Source: Geobacteraceae bacterium
Lineage (GTDB): Bacteria; Desulfobacterota; Desulfuromonadia; Geobacterales; DSM-12255
DNA length: 64,000 bases
Direction of reading: 5' to 3'
Assembly: GCA_013377075.1 (NCBI GenBank)
Contig: JACABD010000004.1
Location: 41,267 to 105,266 of the forward strand
Numbering within the stretch: the stretch's first letter is position 1; each line of letters begins with the position of its first letter. The notes under the pieces are model-generated. The model did no database searches and was not told where the DNA came from. It worked only from the letters and a program-made list of their open reading frames with translations. The position numbers and the translations under genes were made by a program. Below, piece by piece: positions 16,930 to 25,395 of this stretch.

Positions 16930-17445
16930 TTAAAGCACGTCGTTCGATGCTGCCAGAGTCACCCGTGTTGAGAGTGCATTCAGGGCAATCAAGTGAATCA
17001 TTTCCGATACGGTTGTGCAGCAGTCAGCCAGAACTGTCACCACATACTTTTCAGCCGATTTTGAAATGGCGGTGTGGGTCACGCAGTTCTGGGTCATCAT
17101 GCCGCAGACCAGCAGCTCTGTCGTTCCAAGCCTGGCAAGAGTCTCCTCAAGTGTTGTTTTCAAAAAGCTGTCGGCATACTCCTTTACAACAACCGGCGCA
17201 TCCGGCGCTGCCTCAAGAATACGGGGGTGCACATCCGCTCCCGTTGTCCCCTCGTTGAAAAACGGCGCGATCCCCTTGCTGCTGTTGGCAATATGCTGAA
17301 TGATGATGACCGGGATCTTCTTGCTGTTGGCCATTTCAATGGCGCTCACACAGTTTTTTAGTGCCCCCTCGTCGTTCCAGAGCGGAAATCTGCCCTCCTG
17401 AAAATAGTCGTTTTGCAGGTCAATAACCAGTAGCGCCTTGCTCAT
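16930..17445 (-). CDS. Isochorismatase-family cysteine hydrolase
   Basis: A 171-residue soluble protein with the family's catalytic triad: D9 in LLVIDLQNDY, K88 in VVVKEYADSF and the nucleophile C121 in CGMMTQNCVTHTA. The family cleaves small amides or vinyl ethers (nicotinamidase, isochorismatase, N-carbamoyl amidases); the actual substrate is not evident. The ATG at 17445 has an AAGGAGA site; the longer frame from 17484 has none. Not tightly linked to neighbours. Confidence 0.92.
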   Translation of the reverse strand: MSKALLVIDLQNDYFQEGRFPLWNDEGALKNCVSAIEMANSKKIPVIIIQHIANSSKGIAPFFNEGTTGADVHPRILEAAPDAPVVVKEYADSFLKTTLEETLARLGTTELLVCGMMTQNCVTHTAISKSAEKYVVTVLADCCTTVSEMIHLIALNALSTRVTLAASNDVL

Positions 17446-17906
17446 ATTAGTCTCCTTGTCAATGGTGATTGTCAGGCATCGCACAGCCGCACGCTGCGGT
17501 CAGATGCCTGTTGGACGATTTCAGTATCTAACACTCTCTGCTTGACTGAAAGAGGCCTTTTTGAACCAGAGTTTGATGCTCTCCCAGAGGCTGCTGGAAA
17601 CCACCGCTCTAACGCTCTAACGCTCTAACGCTCTACCGCTCTACCGGTCGACCGGATCGCTGAGCAGGCCGGATTCGGCTCAGAAGTCTCTTTGAGGCAT
17701 CACTTCGCAATGATAATGTGACAGACAGAAAGGCAATAATTCGCAAGTCAGCATTTTACCTTAAGTCTCTGGAATTCGACATGCTAATTATTAAAATGAC
17801 TGATATAATAACAACGTTGGTGCACTATATTACTTGCACAAAACCCCTTTATCGGGTTTCTGGTTAATTCCACCTTAATCTACAATGTTTAAGATGGGAG
17901 GATATC
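17446..17906. other. Intergenic region with tandem octamer
   Basis: About 460 bases without a convincing gene. It holds the CGCTCTAA tandem repeat (separate entry) and an AT-rich stretch at about 17750-17830 that probably includes the promoter of the lipoprotein gene. GGGAGGA at about 17896 is that gene's ribosome site. Confidence 0.4.
17605..17644 (+). repeat. Five tandem copies of an 8-bp repeat (CGCTCTAA/CGCTCTAC)
   Basis: Three exact CGCTCTAA units (17605-17628) are followed by two CGCTCTAC units (17629-17644) and then CGGTCGAC, which looks like a further diverged unit. The unit is not a multiple of three and lies between genes, so it is not coding. Likely a slippage-prone microsatellite. 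Confidence 0.9.
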
Positions 17907-18986
17907 ATGCAACTACTATGCATGCTTCGCCATATAAGCAGATACAGCATTATATTAGTCACCTTAACCACTATGCTAATATATGGTTGCGGTGGCAGCG
18001 GCTCTTCTCCTCCTCCTGCTCCAAATATCGAGTGGGCACAGGTCACTTCTATTTCAACCTCAACAACTACAGCGAGCTTACAAGGAACCTCATGGGTTTC
18101 CAATAGCTATTATGCCTCCCACTGTATCGGCTTGGCATGCTTTATTGATACCACACGAACGAATGATTATCCCGGCGTCGATGTTACCTATGTCAACCTG
18201 ACAACAGGCGTAACCGGCCATGCAATAAGCTACTATGGACCGGGAACAAACTGGGTGCACAAGTGGTCTGCAGATGTGCCTGTTGTTGGCGGCAGCAACA
18301 CAATTCAAATTTCAGCCTATGACCCTGGTGGCAAAGGAGGCACTATGACATTTGAAGTTATACCGCCACCACCGTTAACCGTATTGTCAACCACACCTCT
18401 GTCGGGCGCTACAGGAGTGCTTTTAAATACGACTATTGCCGCACAGTTAAGCGACACTATTCACACTGGTTCTTATTCCTTTCTAGTTAATGGCCCGACT
18501 GGAGCCGTTGCCGGCACCCGTACGGTCAATGAATCGACCGTGACCTTCACGCCCGCCAGCCAGCTTTCCTATAATACAACCTATACAGTTACCATCCCAA
18601 CCAGCCTGAGATCCCTTTCCGGCTCTTCGCTAATGTCGGATTATACCTGGTCCTTTACAACTATGGCGTTCCCGGTGTTTGGCGTGCTCACAACCTACCC
18701 GTCATCGGGAGCGACAAATGTGCCCACGAATCAGACTGTTTCAGCTATGTTCAATGGTGAAATTGACCCTGCATCAATTGCGCCTTCTTCATTTTTTGTG
18801 AGCGACCTATCAGGAGTTCGCTGGAGCTACTATTACAATGTATACGGCTCAACAGTATCTGTTAATGGTTATAGCCCATTACAAGCGAATACCACGTATA
18901 CAGCAACTCTCACCACTGCAATACGGGATAAAAGTGGTCATTCGCTCCCCTTCGACTATGTATGGACTTTTAAATCAGGCAATTGA
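17907..18986 (+). CDS. Lipoprotein with two Ig-like (SbsA/Big_5-type) domains
   Basis: A 359-residue protein beginning at an ATG behind GGGAGGA. The signal peptide ends in LIYGCGG, a lipobox-like site, followed by a Ser/Gly/Pro linker. The first domain (about 45-150) is unassigned and beta-rich. Two related domains follow (about 155-250 and 255-358), each starting with a TxPLSGATGV / TYPSSGATNV motif and ending WSFTT / WTFKS, the hallmark of bacterial Ig-like domains of the SbsA/Big_5 group. It is probably an outer-membrane surface or periplasmic adhesion or scaffold protein. Codon use is more AT-rich and the gene is isolated, so it may be accessory. Confidence 0.85.
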   Translation: MQLLCMLRHISRYSIILVTLTTMLIYGCGGSGSSPPPAPNIEWAQVTSISTSTTTASLQGTSWVSNSYYASHCIGLACFIDTTRTNDYPGVDVTYVNLTTGVTGHAISYYGPGTNWVHKWSADVPVVGGSNTIQISAYDPGGKGGTMTFEVIPPPPLTVLSTTPLSGATGVLLNTTIAAQLSDTIHTGSYSFLVNGPTGAVAGTRTVNESTVTFTPASQLSYNTTYTVTIPTSLRSLSGSSLMSDYTWSFTTMAFPVFGVLTTYPSSGATNVPTNQTVSAMFNGEIDPASIAPSSFFVSDLSGVRWSYYYNVYGSTVSVNGYSPLQANTTYTATLTTAIRDKSGHSLPFDYVWTFKSGN

Positions 18987-19166
18987 ATCTCTATAAAACA
19001 GTATCGATTCCAACTAGGTATTCTCAATTAGAATCCCGCATATCCAGAGGGGAATTCTGGGGAGAGCAGACCAACTAATTTTCTACCATCAAAATCAAAC
19101 TTCCAGACGGAATACCCAATAAATTGTATCTGTAAATTGACAGGTTACAGCCTGAACTGTCCCTTT

Positions 19167-19346
19167 GATAAAAACTACCGCCATAAAAAGGTTTAAGGAT
19201 TGTTTGAGACCAGCTCAAAGGCAGGAATTCAGGCGAGTCCTGCTGACCGGCTCCGCGTTCAGCTCACCCGGAATGATGATGCAATCACTCCACAGGATAT
19301 GAATGCTCCCGAATGGCTAAAGCGGCGTAGAAAGGCAACCATATGA
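19167..19346 (+). pseudogene. Decayed HigB-type (RelE superfamily) toxin gene
   Basis: From about 19200 to 19346 one frame reads LFETSSKAGIQASPADRLRV, then TPQDMNAPEW and a stop, closely like HigB/GraT-type toxins (typical FETGSKAGIQ, then PQDMNVPGW). Upstream, KNYRHKK resembles the family's N-terminus but is broken by an in-frame TAA and poly-A indels. After the tryptophan the conserved LHPLKGD and the catalytic half of the toxin are missing. It overlaps an ATGAAACGAACC that could be the remnant antitoxin start. An imperfect palindrome at about 19138-19160 may be the old operator. The rest of 18987-19166 shows nothing recognisable. Recognition is by family memory. Confidence 0.6.
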
Positions 19347-19369
19347 AACGAACCCTGACTACTCCCCTT

Positions 19370-20590
19370 TCATGCCGTTAATGCCTGAACAGCCAATCCA
19401 GCAATCTCATTTTTTGCAGGAATGGCTCCGGTATATTTCGCTCGTGGGCGGATCGGCTGATTTTCCGCATATTGTTCCATAATATGAGCCACCAATCCTG
19501 CCAGCCTGCCGAGGTAGAAGAGGAATGACCCTGAACGCTCTGGCAATGACAACTCCTTCTCCATGACGACCAGCGCAAAGTCTACTGTCGGGTATGAAAG
19601 TCCCGGCAATTTTTCTAAAGCTTCAAAGGTCTGTGCCATGTAGCCCCTGGTATCCGGAATCCTTGACAGCAGAAAACGTGACCTCGGATCTTCATCATAG
19701 AGCTTGTGCCCGAAACCAGGGAGAGCCTCTCCCCGTTTCATGCGAGATTTAATAGCCTCATACAGACTCCCTTTCCCATATGCCTCATCAAACAGGCCCC
19801 GAATCCGTTCCGTGTTCCCGCCGTGCCTGCGTCCCCAAAAAGCATGTGTTGCCGCAGCTACCGCTGCATAAGGGGAACAGCCTGCCGAGGCGGTGCAGCG
19901 TGCGGTAAATGTTGAAATATTCAGTTCATGGTCAGCCACCAGGATTAATGCACTGTCAATCAATTGTGCCAAAGAGTGATCTAGCTGCCACACTTCTGTA
20001 AGCTGTTCTGCGATCCTGCGAGCAGACCATCTGCCGGTCAAAATGCGCAAGAAGCTGCTGATCATCATAACTCCGGCACTAATTGTAGACTCCCTGGAGA
20101 AACTGTATGTTCTTACATCCGCATGATTTAACTGTGCCAAAACATGCAGGAAGAGATCTACAGTAGAATTACCGCTCCTCTGTTTCAGGGCGTTGTCAGC
20201 GATTCTTTGCAGTGAAGAGTCTGGCACTGTCGGCTGCTTGTCCGATTTCCCCCAGAGTATGGTCAACACCTCCTCAAAACTCTGCTCTAGCGCCAAAACC
20301 GGTACGCAATGGCCACGATAATAAAAGGTTTCGGTGTCTATCATGGTGATTGCCGACTCCATAATAGGGACTCCCCAGGCTGTTGAGCCTTGCAAAGCTT
20401 TTGCAGGTGTTTTGTACAGACCACTGTTCGTGACCATGCGATCAACATCAAGTGCATGATACTTGCAAGTTTTCGATTTGGGAGCTGTTGGTTCTGAGCG
20501 GATCAGTCCCCTGCTGACATACGAGTAAAGTGTATTACGAGAAACCCCAAGCCGTTCACTGGCTTCATTGGCTGAATAATATCGAGTCAT
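19370..20590 (-). CDS. Citrate-synthase-family protein with N-terminal DNA-binding domain
   Basis: A 406-residue protein. Residues 1-55 are a MerR/excisionase-like helix-turn-helix (YSANEASERLGVSRNTLYSY, then a basic wing RGLIRSE). Residues about 70-400 are a citrate synthase fold that keeps the catalytic residues: H221 in VADHELNISTFTAR, H295 in LPGFGHKLYDEDPR and D337 in TVDFALVV. The usual PLHGGAN loop is RRHGGNT (H256). Proteins of this architecture are known only as uncharacterised citrate synthase family proteins; it may be an enzyme, a metabolite-sensing regulator, or both. It is divergent from a VOC gene across 92 bases and may regulate that promoter. Confidence 0.88.
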   Translation of the reverse strand: MTRYYSANEASERLGVSRNTLYSYVSRGLIRSEPTAPKSKTCKYHALDVDRMVTNSGLYKTPAKALQGSTAWGVPIMESAITMIDTETFYYRGHCVPVLALEQSFEEVLTILWGKSDKQPTVPDSSLQRIADNALKQRSGNSTVDLFLHVLAQLNHADVRTYSFSRESTISAGVMMISSFLRILTGRWSARRIAEQLTEVWQLDHSLAQLIDSALILVADHELNISTFTARCTASAGCSPYAAVAAATHAFWGRRHGGNTERIRGLFDEAYGKGSLYEAIKSRMKRGEALPGFGHKLYDEDPRSRFLLSRIPDTRGYMAQTFEALEKLPGLSYPTVDFALVVMEKELSLPERSGSFLFYLGRLAGLVAHIMEQYAENQPIRPRAKYTGAIPAKNEIAGLAVQALTA

Positions 20591-20652
20591 GTCCGCCTCT
20601 CTTATGTTGATTTCGCAATCAAGATTGACATCATGTCAGCTATTTTAGATGA

Positions 20653-21060
<408 letters not shown>

Positions 21061-21089
21061 TCGTCAAGGTCAGCGGCTGTTATGGGGTA

Positions 21090-21167
21090 ATGACTGAAGA
21101 GAGTATCCCTGAAGCGGACAGGGCTATTGTTGCTGCAAAGCAAAAGGCCATTACAGAGAAAGGATGA
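21090..21167 (+). CDS. Possible 25-residue peptide or gene remnant
   Basis: An ATG at 21090 opens a frame reading MTEESIPEADRAIVAAKQKA and ending ITEKG before a TGA. The same frame continues upstream in a coding-like way (VKVSGCYGV) to the end of the VOC gene, which suggests either a fragment of a lost gene or a tail translated by frameshift. Only a weak GGGG precedes the ATG. Too short to assign; kept because its composition is protein-like, unlike surrounding shadow frames. Confidence 0.25.
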   Translation: MTEESIPEADRAIVAAKQKAITEKG

Positions 21168-21205
21168 TTTCAAGGGCCATGGAGAGTAGACCATGGCCCT
21201 TGAAA
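21168..21205. terminator. Perfect 15-bp hairpin between convergent genes
   Basis: TTTCAAGGGCCATGG (21168-21182) and CCATGGCCCTTGAAA (21191-21205) form a perfect stem with an 8-base loop, lying right between the short frame and the stop of the minus-strand CoA-disulfide reductase gene. It has no T-tract on either side beyond the stem's own AAA/TTT, so termination efficiency is uncertain; it may instead stabilise 3' ends. Confidence 0.65.
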
Positions 21206-21207
21206 CG

Positions 21208-22860
21208 TTACTCCGCAGTTGCCAGCCTCCAGGTGTCATAGCCACCGGAGAGGTTATGGCAATCGTTGAAACCGTGTGCAGCCAGAATGCGTGCGGTAAT
21301 GTAGCCTCTGATACCGACTTTGCAGATTACGGCAATCGGTTTGTCATTCGGGATCTCGGTGACTCTTTCACGGAGATTATCTACCGGGATGTTGACAGAG
21401 CCTTTGATGCAACCATCAGCGAACTCACCAGGAGTACGGACATCCAGCAGATAAAAGTCCGCCAGCCCCTGCTGAAGCTGATCCCAGCTGATGGAGCGGA
21501 CTTTGCCGTCGAGAACGTTTTGAGCGACAAAACCTGCCATATTGACCGGGTCTTTTGCCGAGGAGTATGGCGGGGCGTAGGCATGCTCGATTTCGGTCAG
21601 GTCGTCAACGGTCATCTTCCCCATGATCGCCGTGGCGATAACATCAATCCGCTTGTCAACTCCGCCAAAGCCGACCCCCTGTGCACCCAGAACCCGCCTG
21701 GTCTCAGGGGAGTAGACCAGCTTCAGGGTGAAGCCGGATGCGCCGGGGTAGTAACCGGCATGGTCTATGGGGTGGAGAACGACGGATCCACAGGGGATCC
21801 CTTCAGCCCTGCAGAGCTTTTCCGTCAAACCGGTGACACCGACATCAAGGTCGCAGACCTTGGCGATGGCTGTCCCCATGGTTCCGTTGTAACTGCGCAT
21901 GGTTTCGCCATGCATGTTGTCGGCAGCAATCCGCCCCTGCTTGTTGGCCGGCCCTGCCAGGGGAATGGCCGTCTGCTTGGCGGTAAGCGGATTGAGGACT
22001 TCGATGGCATCTCCGGCGGCAAAGATGTCAGCCCTTGACGTAAGAAGGTGGTCGTCAACGAGGATATGACCCCGCCTGCCAAGGGCGATGCCGCTATCCT
22101 GGAGAAATTCGGTATTCGGCTTGACGCCGATGGAGAGGAGTACCAGATCTGCGGCCAGACTGCTGCCACTTGTCAGCTGCGCAGTTACTCCGCCATTTTC
22201 ACTGTTTGTGAATGACGTTATCCCATCCTTAAGACGCAGCTCGATTCCTTTCATCCGCAGCTCATTATGGACAATTGCTGCCATCTCGTAATCGATGACG
22301 CTCAACGCCTGATCGGCCATCTCAACAACTGTCACATGAATACCGCGGGCATGGAGGTTTTCCGCCATTTCAAGGCCGATGAAACCGGCGCCGACTACAA
22401 GGGCAGAGCGTATAGCGCCGCCATCAACGAGGGTTCGCAGACTGTCGGTATCGGGGATAGTCCAGAGCGTGTGGATTGCCGGATGATCGGAGCCGGGGAT
22501 AGCCGGTTTCACCGGGGAGCCGCCGGGCGCAAGCAGGAGCTTATCAAAACCTTCTTCATAAACTTTGCCGGTTTTTGTGTCGCGGATGCGAACGCTCTTT
22601 GCTTCCGGATCGGCACTGGTTACTTCGCTGTTGATCCGCACCTCAACATTGAACCGTTTCTTGAAGGATGCCGGTGTCTGCAAAAGCAGCGCGTCCCGCT
22701 TGGTAATGACATCGCCGACGTAATACGGCAGGCCACAGTTGGCGTAGGAGACATATTCGCCCCGCTCCAGCACCAGAATTTGGCAATGTTCGTCAAGCCT
22801 TCTCAGACGGGCTGCTGCGGACATCCCGGCAGCAACTCCACCGACAACAATATGTTTCAT
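21208..22860 (-). CDS. CoA-disulfide reductase / NADH-dependent persulfide reductase with rhodanese domain
   Basis: A 550-residue flavoprotein. Residues 1-450 are a pyridine nucleotide-disulfide oxidoreductase: FAD motif IVVGGVAAGMSAAARLRR, the single redox-active Cys42 in SYANCGLPYYVG, an NAD-binding ALVVGAGFIGLEMAENL, and the second FAD motif DIFAAGDAIEV. Residues about 455-550 are a rhodanese domain with catalytic Cys513 in VICKVGIRGY. This is the CoADR-RHD architecture that reduces CoA-disulfide, polysulfide or CoA/glutathione persulfide with NAD(P)H, in sulfur reduction or persulfide detoxification. Start ATG has GGAGACA upstream. Monocistronic. Confidence 0.93.
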   Translation of the reverse strand: MKHIVVGGVAAGMSAAARLRRLDEHCQILVLERGEYVSYANCGLPYYVGDVITKRDALLLQTPASFKKRFNVEVRINSEVTSADPEAKSVRIRDTKTGKVYEEGFDKLLLAPGGSPVKPAIPGSDHPAIHTLWTIPDTDSLRTLVDGGAIRSALVVGAGFIGLEMAENLHARGIHVTVVEMADQALSVIDYEMAAIVHNELRMKGIELRLKDGITSFTNSENGGVTAQLTSGSSLAADLVLLSIGVKPNTEFLQDSGIALGRRGHILVDDHLLTSRADIFAAGDAIEVLNPLTAKQTAIPLAGPANKQGRIAADNMHGETMRSYNGTMGTAIAKVCDLDVGVTGLTEKLCRAEGIPCGSVVLHPIDHAGYYPGASGFTLKLVYSPETRRVLGAQGVGFGGVDKRIDVIATAIMGKMTVDDLTEIEHAYAPPYSSAKDPVNMAGFVAQNVLDGKVRSISWDQLQQGLADFYLLDVRTPGEFADGCIKGSVNIPVDNLRERVTEIPNDKPIAVICKVGIRGYITARILAAHGFNDCHNLSGGYDTWRLATAE

Positions 22861-22993
22861 CTTGTCTCCTCCAAACCTAGATATTCAACTTTATATATAT
22901 GATTTTTCAATAGATGCAAGCCAATGATGTTGTCATCTGGAAACAGTTGCTGAAATTATTGCAAAACTTTTGTAGCTCATCTATGTTAGCCCC

Positions 22994-24028
22994 ATGAGCA
23001 GCTCCCCGATTTTCATCATAGGCACGGAACGATCCGGAACCAATCTGCTGCGGCTGATCCTAAACAGCCACCCTGATGTGGCTGTCCCCCACCCTCCCCA
23101 TATTGTCAAACTGTTCACCCCTCTGCTGCCGCTCTACGGTGATCTTGCGAATGACAGGAACTTTATCCGACTCATCTCTGACGTCTGCCGTCTGGTGGAG
23201 CTTCACCCCTATCCGTGGGAGATCAGGCCGGACAGGGGTAGGGTTTTCCGTGAAGCCGCCGCACGGGAGCTGATCTGCATCTACTTTGCCATATACGACC
23301 AGTATCTGGAATATAGCGGCAAGAAACGCTGGTGCTGCAAAAGCACCTTTATGATCGACCATATTGCCGACATCCTCCGTTTTTATCCGGATGCCCGCTT
23401 CATCTTCATGGTCAGGGACGGCAGGGATGTGGCAGTCTCAGCCAAATCCTCCATCTTCAACCACTACCATGTCTTTTACTCAGCCAGGCGCTGGCAGCGT
23501 GAGCAGCGACTCGGCCTTGACTGGCTGAAAAAGCTGTTGCCGGAGCAGATCCGGCTTCTCAGGTACGAGGAGTTGACAACCGCTCCTGAAAAGACGGTTT
23601 CCGCACTCTGTGAATTTCTGGCTCTGCCTTATGACGCACGGATGCTTGAATATCACCGGATGGGTGAGGCTAAAAAGTCAGGATCCCTCTCCGTTTCCTG
23701 GGAAAACACCTCGAAACCTGTTATGTCACAAAACAGGGAACGGTTTCGTACTGCCCTGTCAACCCACGAGATACGGCTGTTTGAGGCAGTTGCAGGTGAT
23801 GAGCTACAGGAACTTGACTATGCGCCTGCCAACTCTGCGGAATATCTGTTGCAGATGAATGATAAGCTGACAGTGGAGAAAACAGAGTATCAACTCTTTG
23901 AACTCTCCATGAAGATGAAAACCGAACTGCGCCACCTCCTGCGCGACAAAAACTCCGCGGCCCGGATAAAGAAGAACCTCTACATGGCATATCTTGCAAA
24001 TATCAGAAAGCTGACCAGATACCTTTGA
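22994..24028 (+). CDS. Sulfotransferase family protein
   Basis: A 344-residue protein with the 5'-phosphosulfate-binding loop at the N-terminus (FIIGTERSGTNLLRLIL) and the 3'-phosphate-binding segment FMVRDGRDVAVSAKSS near residues 138-153. Such enzymes transfer sulfate from PAPS to hydroxyl or amine groups of carbohydrates, peptides or lipids, usually in the cytosol in bacteria. The C-terminal 60 residues are helical and basic. It is the first gene of a same-strand run that includes a second sulfotransferase (start overlapping this stop), so the two likely act on one product. Confidence 0.88.
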   Translation: MSSSPIFIIGTERSGTNLLRLILNSHPDVAVPHPPHIVKLFTPLLPLYGDLANDRNFIRLISDVCRLVELHPYPWEIRPDRGRVFREAAARELICIYFAIYDQYLEYSGKKRWCCKSTFMIDHIADILRFYPDARFIFMVRDGRDVAVSAKSSIFNHYHVFYSARRWQREQRLGLDWLKKLLPEQIRLLRYEELTTAPEKTVSALCEFLALPYDARMLEYHRMGEAKKSGSLSVSWENTSKPVMSQNRERFRTALSTHEIRLFEAVAGDELQELDYAPANSAEYLLQMNDKLTVEKTEYQLFELSMKMKTELRHLLRDKNSAARIKKNLYMAYLANIRKLTRYL

Positions 24029-25395
24029 TGAACGAAATCCTTCAGGCTGTTGACAGAATCAAAAATGCCCGCAGAAGCATACTCCGGGAGAAAGGGTGGA
24101 AAAGCCCGTCAATAGCGGACATCCGCCGGATTATGGTCATCAACTCCTCCTCCCGTTCCGGTTCAAGCCTACTCTATTCACTCCTCTCCAGACTTCCCGG
24201 AATCATATCCCTGACAGGAGAAGCATCGCCGTTTTACAAATTGAACATCCGCCTGGGCCGCTTCAATCCCCACTCTTCAGAGCGTGTAGCAACAGAGCTG
24301 CTCGACGAAGTCTTCGACTTTGACGGCCTTGCCGAGGATTTTATCTCAGACATCTACCTGCCACAGCAGCAGACCGTGACAGCTGAGATTAACGCCGAAA
24401 CCTACATTTGCGACCTGGCGCTCCGCTTTCTGCTGCAGTGGACCGACATCGAGGCAGATGCCGATGAACTGCAAAGCCTCATCAAATCCGCATTCACAGA
24501 TTACGCCGCCACCAATCCTGCATTCTGTACGGAAGAGTTTTACCTCTTAATGCTGGAGAGATTATCAGCCAGATGGCCGCAGATAAACCCCTTTTATTAC
24601 GATATCGGCACCGACAGGGTCGCCCTGGCCTTCCCTTCGGTCGAGATTCCGACTACGCCGCCGGTAAGCAGCTTCACCATTGAGGAACCGCCATTCATAC
24701 TCCTCAACCCGGCGCCCCATGCTGACAGGGAGGCGCTGCAATCTTCGACACTGCTTCTGAAATCAACGGTTGACTGCTACCGGATGAACCTTCTCGACAG
24801 GCTCTTTCCAGAAGCGGAGAAAAGAATCATCCACCTTGTCAGAAACCCGGCAGCAACCATCAACGGTATCTTTGACGGCTGGCATCACCGCGGCTTCTTT
24901 TCCCACAACCTCGGCAGCTGCTTCGGTAACCACGGTCATATCAACAGGCTTAAAATCAAGGGGTACAGCGATATCTACCCCCACGGCAATGTCTGGTGGA
25001 ACTTCGATCTTCCGCCGGGATGGGAGGAGTATGCAGACCGGGAGCTGATAGAGGTCTGTGCACTGCAGTGGCGCTCAGCCAACGCTGAGATTCTCGACAA
25101 CCTTGCCGGAAGCAGTTCCAGTTCGTGCACTATCAGGTTCGAAGATATTATCCGCTCGGTTGAATCTCGAAAAGAACAGTTTGCCGCAATGCTCAACTTT
25201 ATCGGCATAGATCCTCAGGAGACCGTCAGCCTCGGTCTTGAGTCCCTGCCAATCGTCCAGTCAACCCTTCCGCCCCAGCTCTATCGCTGGAAAAAACGCA
25301 AAGACCTGATCAAGCGGCTCATGGACGACCCGCAAATCTCCAGTATGAGCGAAAAGCTTGGCTACAACATCGCGACAATGGACGGGTGGCTCTGA
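24028..25395 (+). CDS. Second sulfotransferase-like protein
   Basis: A 455-residue protein. The start ATG overlaps the previous stop (TGATG). After a basic helical leader comes the PAPS loop SSSRSGSSLLYSLLSRL (about 38-54), and at about 270 the 3'-phosphate motif IIHLVRNPAATINGIFDGW. It is longer than typical sulfotransferases because of an insertion of about 130 residues between the two motifs. Acceptor unknown. It ends overlapping the next gene, indicating strict translational coupling of three genes. Confidence 0.82.
   Translation: MNEILQAVDRIKNARRSILREKGWKSPSIADIRRIMVINSSSRSGSSLLYSLLSRLPGIISLTGEASPFYKLNIRLGRFNPHSSERVATELLDEVFDFDGLAEDFISDIYLPQQQTVTAEINAETYICDLALRFLLQWTDIEADADELQSLIKSAFTDYAATNPAFCTEEFYLLMLERLSARWPQINPFYYDIGTDRVALAFPSVEIPTTPPVSSFTIEEPPFILLNPAPHADREALQSSTLLLKSTVDCYRMNLLDRLFPEAEKRIIHLVRNPAATINGIFDGWHHRGFFSHNLGSCFGNHGHINRLKIKGYSDIYPHGNVWWNFDLPPGWEEYADRELIEVCALQWRSANAEILDNLAGSSSSSCTIRFEDIIRSVESRKEQFAAMLNFIGIDPQETVSLGLESLPIVQSTLPPQLYRWKKRKDLIKRLMDDPQISSMSEKLGYNIATMDGWL

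Noticed and set aside
17605..17644. CRISPR-like repeats
   Set aside because: Units are 8 bases and directly adjacent with no spacers; no cas gene is present.
19001..19060. Possible insertion-sequence end near GAATTC repeats
   Set aside because: No transposase, no matched terminal repeats and no target duplication were found; the region is better explained as decayed toxin-antitoxin surroundings.
21193..22038. Long plus-strand open frame of 281 codons
   Set aside because: It lies wholly antisense to the CoA-disulfide reductase gene, has no ribosome site, and its translation has no family features; it is a shadow of the GC-biased real gene.
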